The translations under genes were made by a program, and so were the position numbers. A DNA stretch of 64,000 nt from an uncultured Clostridia bacterium (GTDB taxonomy: Bacteria > Bacillota > Clostridia > Oscillospirales > Acutalibacteraceae): assembly GCA_947625485.1 (NCBI GenBank), contig CANQOP010000008.1, forward strand, positions 1-64,000, written 5' to 3'. Positions 15,692 to 23,278 of this stretch are shown here, piece after piece. Position 1 is the stretch's first letter; the number at the start of each line of letters is the position of its first letter. The notes under the pieces were generated by a model that did not search any database, had not been told where the DNA came from, and saw nothing but the letters and a program-made list of their open reading frames with translations.

Positions 15692-17008
15692 TCAATAGTC
15701 AAGCATCCAATCAATCACATTGACCGACTTAATTCCGTCAAATTCTTTTTCCAATCCGGTATCAAGAGACAGGATTATCTTTTCATAATTGTCTTTGATT
15801 TTTTGTAAAGGAGCAAGCTCGCGTGTTCGAACAGCTTCACTGTTCATGGATTCAGTGACCTGAAAATATATTTTTTCGTTAGCGTTTGAAGCGATATAAT
15901 CAATCTCGGAATCGCCGAGTTTGCCGATTGCAACGTCATATCCGCGGCGCAAAAGCTCAAAGTAAACAACGTTTTCTAGAATGTGTCCGCTGTCACGGTT
16001 GCGGAATCCGAGAAGGTAATTTCGCAGTCCGATATCCACGATATAATACTTGCCGAGTGTGCGCAGATAGTCCTTGCCTTTAATGTCAAAGCGTTTGATT
16101 TCATAGAAAAAGTATGCTTCAAGCAGCGCGTTTACATACGCCTGAACGGTGTGCGCGCTGGGTTTATTCTTCCTGCCGTCATCGAGCAAGCCCTCATTGA
16201 CAAGCGTATTCCCGATGGACGAAACGGAGATTGAACTGCCGATATTGTCCGCCAAAAACAGAATAATCTTGCGCAGAAGTACGGCGTCGGTTATCTGACG
16301 TCTGCCTCTGCGCTTTTCTCTTTCGAGAATATCGCGCACGATAACAGTTGAGTAGATTCCGTCAAGAAGCATCAAAGCTTTTTCCTGATCCAAGCCGACA
16401 TCTGCAATACCGGGCATACCGCCGAAACGCAGATACGCTTCAAAAAGTTCTTTCAGCTCATAGCTTTCGCCCTGTGAATCGTAGGCGCGTCTGTGTGTTC
16501 CGCCAAGCGTGCTTTTGCTATCGCGTATTTTAAAACCGTGAAAATCTATGAACTCTGCAAAGGAAAGCGGCAGCATACGAATCTCTACGCTTCTGCCCGA
16601 AAGATAGGTAGAGTATTCTGAGGACAGAAGAAAAGCGTTAGAGCCGGTGATATAAATATCGCAATCGATATCCACGCGCAGAGCATTGACGGCATCCTCC
16701 CAAGCCTCAACGCGCTGTATTTCGTCGAAGAAAAGGTACATTCTTTTTTCGGGGAACAGCTTTGACTTAATATACTCGTAAATCCCGTTTGAGGTCATAT
16801 CCTTGAAATCATAGGATTCAAAATTCATCTCAATAATCTGCTCAGGCGAAACGCCGCTTTCAAGCAAATGAGCCGCCATTAGCTTCATCAGGCTAGACTT
16901 TCCGCAGCGTCGGATACCTGTGATAACCTTAACAGGCTCGGTGTCCTGAAAGGCAATCAACTTATTCAAATAAAAGTCGCGCTTTTTTAATTTTTTCGTC
17001 GGTATCAT
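15692..17008 (-). CDS. AAA ATPase with DUF4143 domain
   Basis: A 438-residue protein with a Walker A-like GIRRCGKSSLM near residues 31-41, Walker B LFFDEIQRVEAWE around 91-104 and a sensor ITGSNAFLLSS (AAA_14 domain). It is followed by the DUF4143 nuclease-like domain, ending with GDSEIDYIASNANEKIYFQV, a restriction-endonuclease-like D-x(n)-E-x-K-type pattern. These ATPases are abundant in gut bacteria and poorly characterised. AGGAGGTTGGG precedes the ATG. The next gene is the broken HipA-like kinase, so they are one transcript. No defined role is known. Confidence 0.85.
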   Translation of the reverse strand: MIPTKKLKKRDFYLNKLIAFQDTEPVKVITGIRRCGKSSLMKLMAAHLLESGVSPEQIIEMNFESYDFKDMTSNGIYEYIKSKLFPEKRMYLFFDEIQRVEAWEDAVNALRVDIDCDIYITGSNAFLLSSEYSTYLSGRSVEIRMLPLSFAEFIDFHGFKIRDSKSTLGGTHRRAYDSQGESYELKELFEAYLRFGGMPGIADVGLDQEKALMLLDGIYSTVIVRDILEREKRRGRRQITDAVLLRKIILFLADNIGSSISVSSIGNTLVNEGLLDDGRKNKPSAHTVQAYVNALLEAYFFYEIKRFDIKGKDYLRTLGKYYIVDIGLRNYLLGFRNRDSGHILENVVYFELLRRGYDVAIGKLGDSEIDYIASNANEKIYFQVTESMNSEAVRTRELAPLQKIKDNYEKIILSLDTGLEKEFDGIKSVNVIDWMLDY

Positions 17009-17030
17009 ACGCCCAACCTCCTTTGCTTAT

Positions 17031-17059
17031 AGCATAGCATAAATTTATTGATATGTAAA
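17031..17059 (-). promoter_or_regulatory. promoter of the DUF4143 ATPase gene
   Basis: On the minus strand TTTACA (17059-17054) and TATGCT (17036-17031) are spaced by 17 bp, about 23 bp before the ATG at 17008. Confidence 0.5.
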
Positions 17060-17460
17060 GTATTTGCAATGAATTGCAAAAATATTTATTTCTCGCTTAT
17101 GAATATGACGTTTGAATATTTTATTTTGGCAAACAGGTTGCCAATTCAAAAAATTGTGCAATAGAAAGTAGAGGGAGTTTTACATTTGTTGCAATACTGC
17201 ACTAAGCTATCGAAAAGTATGTCATATAGTTTGTATGATACATAGAAGAATTATATTTTATAAAAAAGCAGCTTAAAAACATGGAAAAATGTGTGGAATA
17301 AAGAAGTAGAGGGGTTTTTAAAACATTATTGCTCACGTTTGGGATGATTTGAAAAGGTTTAAAGCAATTTGATAACTGATTTTTTAAATTTCTTTGCAAC
17401 ATTTTCTGAAAAAGTGTGGAATAAAAGGGTGAGAGGGTTTTTTTCCAAATTAACATATAC
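17060..17460. repeat. AT-rich region with iteron-like direct repeats before repA
   Basis: No gene is visible. GTGTGGAATAAA followed by an A/G-rich stretch and GAGGG-TTTTT occurs at 17291-17320 and 17414-17442. A related copy, GAAAGTAGAGGGAGTTTTA, lies at 17164-17182. Directly repeated sequences upstream of a replication initiator gene recall iterons at a plasmid-type origin, which would act when the element is excised as a circle; they might instead be operator sites. Confidence 0.4.
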
Positions 17461-17482
17461 CGAAATAGGAGGATTGATTATT

Positions 17483-18265
17483 ATGAAATCAAGTTATCGG
17501 TTCTTAAAGGTGCCGTTATGTTTGTTTTCGGAATCTTATTCACAGCTATCTGTTGAAGCAAAAATATTATACGCCTTTTTGCTGGACAGGTTGACGCTTT
17601 CTGAGAAGAACGGCTTTTTAGATGAAGATGGCAGTATATTTGTGTACTACCCGAACAGCGAGGTGTGCAGAACTTTTTGCTGTGGCTCTCAAAAAGCAAC
17701 GAGGTTGTTTCGTGAGCTTGAAAATTACAGGTTGATTAACCGGAGAAATCAAGGCAGAGGTAAGCCTGACATTATTTATGTTAATCAATTTGAAGTATCG
17801 CCAACCTCACTATTCAAGAAAAATGATAATCAACATTCAGGAGTAACGAAACCCAACATTCAAGAATACGGAAAATCACCACCAATCAATACTGAATATA
17901 TTTATACTGAAGATAGTCATATCAATCAATCTATCTCATACAGTGTGGTGAAAGAGGAGATTCGAGATCAAATCGAATATGAGGTTTTATTACAACGAGA
18001 TTACGGCGGAGTACTTGATGAAATCGTAAATCTTATCACCGATACATATTGCTCAAACGAGAGATATGTACGGATTGGAAAACGCGAGATTCCGATAACA
18101 ACCGTTCGCAAACGCTTGTTAATGCTGACCGCAGAGCACATTGAATATGTTATCAATTCACTTGAAAGGAATACAACCGAAATAAAGAATATGCGAGCCT
18201 ATATGCTGACATCAATCTATAATTCGATAGATACGTTGGAAGCCGACGGCTTATACGGCAATTAA
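17483..18265 (+). CDS. repA: replication initiator RepA_N family protein with DUF6017-like C-terminus
   Basis: A 260-residue protein. The N-terminal 110 residues (MKSSYRFLKVPLCLFSESY, LSVEAKILYAFLLDR, EVCRTFCCGSQKATRLFREL) match the RepA_N winged-helix initiator domain of Firmicute plasmids and ICEs. The C-terminal 90 residues match the DUF6017 type (RKREIPITTVRKRLL, NMRAYMLTSIYNS). It starts replication of the excised form in related elements. The ATG at 17483 is chosen because AGGAGG precedes it by 10 bp. Repeats upstream may be its binding sites. Confidence 0.8.
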   Translation: MKSSYRFLKVPLCLFSESYSQLSVEAKILYAFLLDRLTLSEKNGFLDEDGSIFVYYPNSEVCRTFCCGSQKATRLFRELENYRLINRRNQGRGKPDIIYVNQFEVSPTSLFKKNDNQHSGVTKPNIQEYGKSPPINTEYIYTEDSHINQSISYSVVKEEIRDQIEYEVLLQRDYGGVLDEIVNLITDTYCSNERYVRIGKREIPITTVRKRLLMLTAEHIEYVINSLERNTTEIKNMRAYMLTSIYNSIDTLEADGLYGN

Positions 18266-18277
18266 CGGAGGTACATT

Positions 18278-18454
18278 ATGGAAGCACAAATCAAGTTTTT
18301 AAACACAAAGGAAGTTGCCGAGGCACTTGGTTGCAGTCTGCCGACAGCGAGAAATATTATGATGAGAGCAGATTTTCCGCTTGTCAGAGTGGGCAAGAAT
18401 TTCAAAGTCAGCGAGCAGGCGTTCATAGAATGGAGTAAAAAACGAAGAATTTAA
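18278..18454 (+). CDS. xis: excisionase-like helix-turn-helix protein
   Basis: A 58-residue protein, MEAQIKFLNTKEVAEALGCS to EWSKKRRI, with a MerR/excisionase-type helix-turn-helix (TKEVAEALGCSLPTARNIM) and the wing FPLVRVGKNFKVSEQAF. Proteins of this kind sit directly before the integrase and act as directionality factors. An ACGGAGG site precedes the ATG, and it begins 12 bp after repA ends. Confidence 0.75.
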   Translation: MEAQIKFLNTKEVAEALGCSLPTARNIMMRADFPLVRVGKNFKVSEQAFIEWSKKRRI

Positions 18455-18484
18455 TACTTTAAAGTAAAAAAGCATATTGACGTT

Positions 18485-18526
18485 GAGTCGTTTTTGCGTT
18501 ATCATAAAGGTAGTCAAAAACGATTC
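18485..18526 (+). promoter_or_regulatory. inverted repeat between xis and int
   Basis: GAGTCGTTTTTG (18485-18496) and CAAAAACGATTC (18515-18526) pair over 12 bp with one wobble pair. It could be a weak terminator after xis or a protein-binding site controlling the integrase gene 33 bp further on. Confidence 0.45.
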
Positions 18527-18558
18527 AGTGTCTTTAGGCTTTGGAAAGGAAGGATAAT

Positions 18559-19728
18559 TTGAAAACCAAAGGCACAAAATCAAAGAAGATTAAATTACCG
18601 TATGGCGACGGTAGTATTTATTATGTGGAGAGCCGCAAGCGTTATTCCGGGCAAATCAATCTGGTGATTGACGGCGAGCGCGTCCGCAAGACCGTTTACG
18701 GCAAGACAGAGCGTGAAACGCGGAACAAGCTCAAGGAGCTGCAAATTCAAGCGCTTGCAGGCAATCTTCACGGCAAGAAGCCGCCTGTTCCTACCATTTT
18801 TCAGTATGCCGAGAAGATGATGGATGAGCAGCTTGCGCTGAACGAGATCAGGCAGTCGAGCTATGACAGGAAAATGGAAACGCTGAAAATGCTTTCTGCA
18901 ATTTCCAACATACCGCTTGACGAGCTGACCGAGGACGATATTATCGCGTTCTTCAAAACGCAGTTGGACTACTCACAGTCCTGCATAAACAAGATGTATC
19001 AGCTCCTCGGCGCAGTGCTCAGCAAAGCTACACACCGCAAAATTATTGAGGACAACCCGATTAAGGAAATCAAATGTCCAAAGTCCAACAAAAAGACAAT
19101 CCCCGTTCGGGCACTGACGGTTGACGAGCAGAAGAAGCTCCTTAACGTGCTCAAAAACGAGGATATTCGCTACAGTGATATTATGCTGTTGTCGATGTTT
19201 ACGGGTATGAGAATCGGTGAATGCTGTGCTCTGACGGTGGAGGACATCAACCTCGACGACAGAACCATCAGCGTCAATAAGACGGTTGCACGCGGCAAAT
19301 ACGGAAAGAATGTGTTCAACGAAACCAAGACCTCGGCAGGAACAAGAACACTATTTGTCAACGACGATGTGGCAGATTTCCTGAGAACCATTATCGGCAG
19401 AAAGAAAAGCGGCTTGCTTTTTATGTCGAGCAATCACAACCTTGTCACCACTAATCAGGTAAACTATTCTTACTCTGCAGCTTTGAAGTCGTTCGGAATC
19501 GTTGATAAAACAGTGTACGGCAGAGTGGATTTGCACTCGCTCAGACACACCTATGCAACGAGGTGTATCGAATCGGGAATGCCTGCGAAGGTGTTGCAGA
19601 AGATTTTGGGACACACTGATATCAACATTACGCTGAACACCTACTGCTCCGTTTTCGAGAAATTCCGCAACGAACACCTCGCCGTCGCCGATGAATACAT
19701 GAAAGCCAACAACCTGCAAATCGCGTGA
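18559..19728 (+). CDS. int: tyrosine recombinase (phage-type integrase)
   Basis: An integrase of 389 residues from a TTG start preceded by GGAAAGGAAGG. An N-terminal AP2-like arm-binding domain (GDGSIYYVESRKRYSGQI), a core-binding domain (about 75-165) and a catalytic domain with R218 (TGMRIGE), H326-x2-R329 (HSLRH), H352 (LGHTD) and Y362 (NTYCSVF) are all intact. It integrates and excises the element at the tRNA-Leu 3' end; attR begins 80 bp downstream and arm-type repeats lie between. A longer start at 18541 (TTG) is possible but lies before the ribosome binding site. Confidence 0.92.
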   Translation: MKTKGTKSKKIKLPYGDGSIYYVESRKRYSGQINLVIDGERVRKTVYGKTERETRNKLKELQIQALAGNLHGKKPPVPTIFQYAEKMMDEQLALNEIRQSSYDRKMETLKMLSAISNIPLDELTEDDIIAFFKTQLDYSQSCINKMYQLLGAVLSKATHRKIIEDNPIKEIKCPKSNKKTIPVRALTVDEQKKLLNVLKNEDIRYSDIMLLSMFTGMRIGECCALTVEDINLDDRTISVNKTVARGKYGKNVFNETKTSAGTRTLFVNDDVADFLRTIIGRKKSGLLFMSSNHNLVTTNQVNYSYSAALKSFGIVDKTVYGRVDLHSLRHTYATRCIESGMPAKVLQKILGHTDINITLNTYCSVFEKFRNEHLAVADEYMKANNLQIA

Positions 19729-19751
19729 AAAAATGCAGGATTGGCATAAAC

Positions 19752-19771
19752 TGCAGTCAAAAGTGCAGTCA
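19752..19771. repeat. right-end arm-type repeats (TGCAGTCA x2)
   Basis: TGCAGTCA occurs at 19752-19759 and 19764-19771, the same octamer and orientation as at the left end. They are probable arm sites for the integrase encoded just upstream. Confidence 0.6.
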
Positions 19772-19808
19772 AACCGCGAATAATTCAGGTTTTAAGCCAT
19801 ATGTCGCG

Positions 19809-19821
19809 GTCACTCGCACCA
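19809..19821 (+). other. attR of the tRNA-Leu element
   Basis: GTCACTCGCACCA is an exact copy of the tRNA-Leu 3' end at 8401-8413. Directly after it comes A6TAGGGTA, part of what looks like the original tRNA terminator. Confidence 0.8.
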
Positions 19822-19855
19822 AAAAATAGGGTATCCAAAGGGTACCCTATTTTTT
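19821..19855 (+). terminator. terminator hairpin, probably the original tRNA-Leu terminator
   Basis: A perfect 13-bp stem AAAAAATAGGGTA/TACCCTATTTTTT. It directly follows the CCA of the att sequence, as a tRNA terminator would. A second copy lies at 20006-20040. Confidence 0.75.
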
Positions 19856-20221
19856 GATATGCGATTCGGGACTTGAAGCCGACCGTTAAAAAAATCGTCC
19901 TGAGGACGATTTTTAGGGAGGAGCGTATATGAAATTCTAGTTCCGCTACACGCCCCAACAGACGAGGACTGAGTTTTCTAAAGATAAACGTACGTCACTC
20001 GCACCAAAAAATAGGGTATCCAAAGGGTACCCTATTTTTTGATATGCGATTCGGGACTTGAAGCCGACCGTTAAAAAATCGTCCTGAGGACGATTTTTAG
20101 GGAGGAGCGTATATGAAATTCTAGTTCCGCTACACGCCCCAACAGGCGAGGACTAAGTTTTCTAAAGATAAACGTACGTCACTCGCAGTTCTTAATACGC
20201 AATTAATAAGACACAAAGAAC

Positions 20222-20254
20222 AGGCAGGCAAAACCTTTTCGGTCAAGCCTGCCT
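20222..20254 (-). terminator. terminator of the BspA-like gene
   Basis: AGGCAGGC and GCCTGCCT (8 bp) enclose a 17-base loop just beyond the stop of the minus-strand surface protein gene. Confidence 0.6.
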
Positions 20255-20276
20255 TTGTGTGTTTAGTTTTTAGCCT

Positions 20277-22007
20277 TTATTTTACGGTTATTTTGCACTT
20301 CAGTTTTATTCCGTTGGTCTTAACGGTAATAGTAGCATTACCATTCTTTTTAGCTGTAATTTTACCTTTTTTGCTTACGGTTGCAACCTTTTTGTTGCTT
20401 GAGGTAAACTTAGCTTTGCCGACCTTGCCTGTAATTTTCAGCTTAAAGTTCCTTCCTTTTTTTAGGGTTATTTTAGTTTTGTTCAGCTGAGGATTTTTAA
20501 CGGTTACCTTAAATTTCTCTGATACGCCGTTATTTTTAATAATTATTGTAGCGGTACCCTTTTTAATGCCGGTTACCTTTCCGCTTGAACTTACCTTTGC
20601 TACCTTTTTGTTGCTTGATGTGTATGTAGTTTTACCCTTGCCGTTTTTAACGGTAGCTTTGATTTGTGCTGTACCTTTTACATAAACAGCAGCAGAGGAC
20701 TTTTTAAGGATAATGGCTGTTCCATCTATATATATAAATTTAAAACCGTTAGCTTTAGCATATTTTTCAGCTTCTGTTCCTCTGTATCCTGTAATAGTAA
20801 AGTTATTTACTTTATGTTCATTATTATTTTTATCATAATAATATCCCAATGCTTTCTGAGCTATATGTGTAACGCTGCGGGGTATTGTTATGTTTGTAAG
20901 GCTTGTGCAATCCTCAAACGCACTCGTACTGATACTTGTAACACTTTTTCCTATTGTGACATTTTCAAGCTTGGTGCAATTATCAAATGTATTCCCCCAT
21001 ATACTTTTAACACCGTTTCCTATTATTACGCTTTTAAGGCTTGTGCAATTTTCAAATGTCGTACCACCTCCCAGACTTTCGACATTGTCGGGTATTGTTA
21101 TGCTTTTAAGGTTTGTGCAATCTCCAAATGCACCACTACCTATACTTACAACACTGTCGGGTATTGTTATGTTTGTAAGACTTGTGCATTTTTTAAATGC
21201 ACTATTTTCTATACTTTTAACACTGTTTCCTATTATTACGCTTTTAAGGCTTGCACAATTGCAAAATGCAAGCGCTCCTATATTTATGACACTATCGGGT
21301 ATTGTTACATTTGTAAGACTTGTGCAATTTTCAAATGCAAAAATATCTATACTTTTAACACTGTCGGGTATTGTTATGCTTTTAAGGTTTGTGCAATCTT
21401 TAAATGCGCTCTCACCTATACATATAACACCGTTGGGTATTGCTATTTTTGTCAGGGTTTCAGAGAATTCAAATGAACCGCCTGCAATACCTACAGTTCC
21501 TTTTTTTATTTCTACTGTTGCGGGGCAATCTCCCTTATATTGATAGGCAACCTTTCCTATATAAACTAATCCTTTGGGTTGACTATCATACCAAGCAGTA
21601 TGTTCAAAGGCCCGAGTTTCTATTCTTGAAAGGCTGTCGGGTATTGTTATGCTCATAAGGCTTTCGCACCATCCAAATGCCCAAGCACCTATACTTATAA
21701 TATGTTCAGGGATTGTTACGCTTACAAAACTTGCTTCAAAAAAGGCATAATCACCTATACTGGTGACGGTATATCCGTCAAGTTCATTTGGAATTTCGAG
21801 TTCTGTTGCATTACCGTTATAATTTGTAATTTGAGCCGTACCGTCGTCAAGAACTTTGTACTTAAAATCACCGCTTGTTTCAGATGTCGAATTTACATCC
21901 GTATTTACCGCCCCTGCTGTAAAGGGCAACGCCGTAAACACACTGATTATCATCAAAAATGACAACAGCAGACTGACTGATTTTTTGGTTTTTGTTTGAA
22001 ACTTCAT
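20277..22007 (-). CDS. secreted BspA-like leucine-rich-repeat protein with two BIG2 domains
   Basis: A 576-residue protein with a signal peptide (KKSVSLLLSFLMIISVFTALPFTAGA). About a dozen LRR_5/BspA-type repeats of 23 residues follow (pattern SLTNITIPDSVxSIGxxAFxDCT) over roughly residues 60-400, interrupted by a YDSQPKGLVYIGKVAYQYKG segment. The C-terminus has two bacterial Ig-like (BIG2) domains, each with a TxTSSNKKVAxVSxxGKxT motif (about 430-500 and 505-576). No LPXTG or dockerin is visible, so anchoring is unknown. Such proteins mediate adhesion or bind host or plant polymers. AGGAGG precedes the start. The antisense frames are open because of the repeats. Confidence 0.9.
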   Translation of the reverse strand: MKFQTKTKKSVSLLLSFLMIISVFTALPFTAGAVNTDVNSTSETSGDFKYKVLDDGTAQITNYNGNATELEIPNELDGYTVTSIGDYAFFEASFVSVTIPEHIISIGAWAFGWCESLMSITIPDSLSRIETRAFEHTAWYDSQPKGLVYIGKVAYQYKGDCPATVEIKKGTVGIAGGSFEFSETLTKIAIPNGVICIGESAFKDCTNLKSITIPDSVKSIDIFAFENCTSLTNVTIPDSVINIGALAFCNCASLKSVIIGNSVKSIENSAFKKCTSLTNITIPDSVVSIGSGAFGDCTNLKSITIPDNVESLGGGTTFENCTSLKSVIIGNGVKSIWGNTFDNCTKLENVTIGKSVTSISTSAFEDCTSLTNITIPRSVTHIAQKALGYYYDKNNNEHKVNNFTITGYRGTEAEKYAKANGFKFIYIDGTAIILKKSSAAVYVKGTAQIKATVKNGKGKTTYTSSNKKVAKVSSSGKVTGIKKGTATIIIKNNGVSEKFKVTVKNPQLNKTKITLKKGRNFKLKITGKVGKAKFTSSNKKVATVSKKGKITAKKNGNATITVKTNGIKLKCKITVK

Positions 22008-22067
22008 TTAGTTTCCTCCTTTAATATTATTGATTTTATTTTATAAAAATTCCTATAAAACAAAAAA

Positions 22068-22091
22068 GTGCGTTAACCGAAGTCAACGCAC
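22068..22091 (-). terminator. UUCG-capped terminator upstream of the BspA-like gene
   Basis: On the minus strand a 10-bp stem GTGCGTTGAC/GTTAACGCAC with loop TTCG is followed by six T. It lies about 60 bp before the surface protein start, with no gene on that strand upstream, so it may be an attenuator or end a small RNA. Confidence 0.6.
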
Positions 22092-22283
22092 CAAAAACGC
22101 AAACCCCGATTGTCGCCAAACAAACTAAAACAGCATGGGATATAAATCTAAGTCACACTACTTTATAATGGAATTTGCGTTTTTAACAAACTCATATAAA
22201 GTAATGTAACCTTAAAAGAGTATAATATTCCAGCAAAAGAAAAATACCCCAATTACTGTTTATTTAGTTCGTTTGGCAGTTAA

Positions 22284-22312
22284 AGTTTAGCACATTTTTC
22301 GATATATTGCAA
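22284..22312 (-). promoter_or_regulatory. possible promoter for the leader RNA
   Basis: On the minus strand TTGCAA (22312-22307), a 17-bp spacer and TAAACT (22289-22284) would start an RNA near 22277 that meets the terminator after about 210 nt. Confidence 0.35.
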
Positions 22313-22481
22313 TATTTTTTATTAAATCTATTATGAACAATTGCATAAAAAATAAGAACAGAAACTCTAATATAACACTTTTCGTCATTTTTACAAATTA
22401 TCTAAAAATTTCGTATTGTGTTTACTTTTTTTGTGTGGTATAATGCTATGGTAAGTATGTTATCAGAAAGGGTGTAACCAA

Positions 22482-22829
22482 ATGGTAGTAAGGGATATTA
22501 TAGAAATTTTAAAGGGCGAAATTATATGTGAGGGCGACCTTAATCAGGAGATTAAGACTGCCTGCGGTTCCGATATGATGAGTGATGTTTTAGCTTTCGT
22601 TAAGGATCAGTCCGTGCTTCTCACGGGTCTTGTAAATCCTCAGGTTGTTCGCACAGCGGAAATGATGGATATGGCGTGCATTGTGTTTGTGCGCGGTAAG
22701 GATCCCGACGAGTCGATTGTAAGCCTTGCGCAGAGCAGAGATATTACGCTTATCAAAACAAGATACAGAATGTTTACAGCCTGCGGCTTACTTTATTCCA
22801 ACGGACTTTCGGGGGGAACGGAAGTATGA
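22482..22829 (+). CDS. DRTGG-domain protein (hydrogenase-associated)
   Basis: A 115-residue protein resembling a stand-alone DRTGG domain, the regulatory fold found in phosphotransacetylases and CBS/PHP-type regulators. Its biochemical role is unknown. It starts after AGAAAGGGTG and overlaps the next gene by 4 bases (ATGA), so the two are translationally coupled. It opens a plus-strand series of hydrogenase-linked genes, and a similar protein is encoded at 24564. Confidence 0.75.
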   Translation: MVVRDIIEILKGEIICEGDLNQEIKTACGSDMMSDVLAFVKDQSVLLTGLVNPQVVRTAEMMDMACIVFVRGKDPDESIVSLAQSRDITLIKTRYRMFTACGLLYSNGLSGGTEV

Positions 22830-23254
22830 GCAACGCTATACATCTTCACTATGAGGTCTCGGGCGACGACTTCACCCGCGCGGGTGAGGCTAGCGGCGCC
22901 GTAAAAAAGAGGCTAAAGTCTCTCGGCTACAACAGCGACGCTATCCGCCGTGTTGCTATCGCTATGTATGAGGCGGAAATCAATATGGTTATTCACGCTA
23001 ACGGCGGCTTTTGTGACGTGGATATTTATCCCGACAAGGTTGAAATTCTTCTTGCCGATAACGGTCCGGGTATTGCAGACGTCGACAAGGCTATGCAGGA
23101 GGGATATTCAACTGCGCCCGATAATGTCCGCAATCTCGGCTTTGGAGCAGGTATGGGACTTCCGAACATTAAGAAGTATACCGACGAAATGAGGATTGAG
23201 ACTACTTTGGGAGTAGGTACCAAACTCTATCTAACTGTAATTGTAAGAGAATAA
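22826..23254 (+). CDS. HATPase_c anti-sigma/serine kinase-like protein
   Basis: A 142-residue GHKL ATPase similar to RsbW/SpoIIAB-type anti-sigma kinases. It has the N box AMYEAEINMVIHA (around 52-64), the G1 box LADNGPGIAD (around 77-86) and the G2 box GFGAGMGLPNIKKYTDE (around 106-122). Its partners would be expected to be STAS or sigma-type proteins, but none is encoded nearby, so its target is unknown. It lies between the DRTGG gene and the hydrogenase-like sensor gene. Confidence 0.8.
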   Translation: MSNAIHLHYEVSGDDFTRAGEASGAVKKRLKSLGYNSDAIRRVAIAMYEAEINMVIHANGGFCDVDIYPDKVEILLADNGPGIADVDKAMQEGYSTAPDNVRNLGFGAGMGLPNIKKYTDEMRIETTLGVGTKLYLTVIVRE

Positions 23255-23278
23255 ATTCCTTTTTAAAGGAGTACAGAT

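Larger units (their letters stand above)
8401..19821. mobile_element. tRNA-Leu-integrated, degraded conjugative/mobilizable element (about 11.4 kb)
   Basis: The element is bounded by 13-bp direct repeats of the tRNA-Leu 3' end and has an integrase next to attR plus an excisionase-like gene. It has TGCAGTCA arm-type repeats inside both ends, a RepA initiator, a MobC/relaxase pair and fragments of a type IV secretion operon (VirB4, PrgI, TrbL-like, pilin-like). The VirB4 ATPase half and the later transfer genes are missing, and the relaxase and TnpV are shortened, so it cannot conjugate alone; mobilization by a helper would be imaginable only if the shortened relaxase still works. Cargo is an AbrB/PIN pair, a DUF4143 ATPase and a broken HipA-like kinase. 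Confidence 0.85.
19809..20187. repeat. tandem repeat of about 185 bp, each unit starting with the att sequence
   Basis: Two nearly identical units begin at 19809 and 19994 (lengths 185 and 184, differing by one A and a few substitutions). A third start, GTCACTCGCA, follows at 20178-20187. Each unit contains the tRNA 3' end, a 13-bp-stem terminator hairpin (19821-19855 and 20006-20040) and a second hairpin of 11 bp (19890-19914 and 20074-20098). Each also has, reversed, the 11-mer of the tRNA-Leu T arm (TTCAAGTCCCG, at 19867-19877 in unit 1). No coding capacity is seen. Confidence 0.85.
22008..22481. other. intergenic region with leader of the BspA-like gene and promoter of the hydrogenase-linked genes
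   Basis: There is no gene. The left half contains a minus-strand terminator (22068-22091) and a possible upstream promoter (22284-22312), suggesting a leader RNA of about 200 nt before the surface protein gene. On the plus strand TTGTGT and TATAAT near 22415-22443 with 17-bp spacing could drive the DRTGG gene. No known riboswitch fold was recognised. Confidence 0.45.

Noticed and set aside
20664-21543. Plus-strand frames of about 217-270 codons opposite the BspA-like gene
   Set aside because: They arise from the regular LRR codon pattern on the other strand; the translations are Cys/Tyr- or Leu/Val-rich repeats without start signals.
22062-22312. Cyclic-di-GMP riboswitch before the surface protein gene
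   Set aside because: The conserved core sequences of class I and II were not found; only a promoter-like pair and a terminator are visible.
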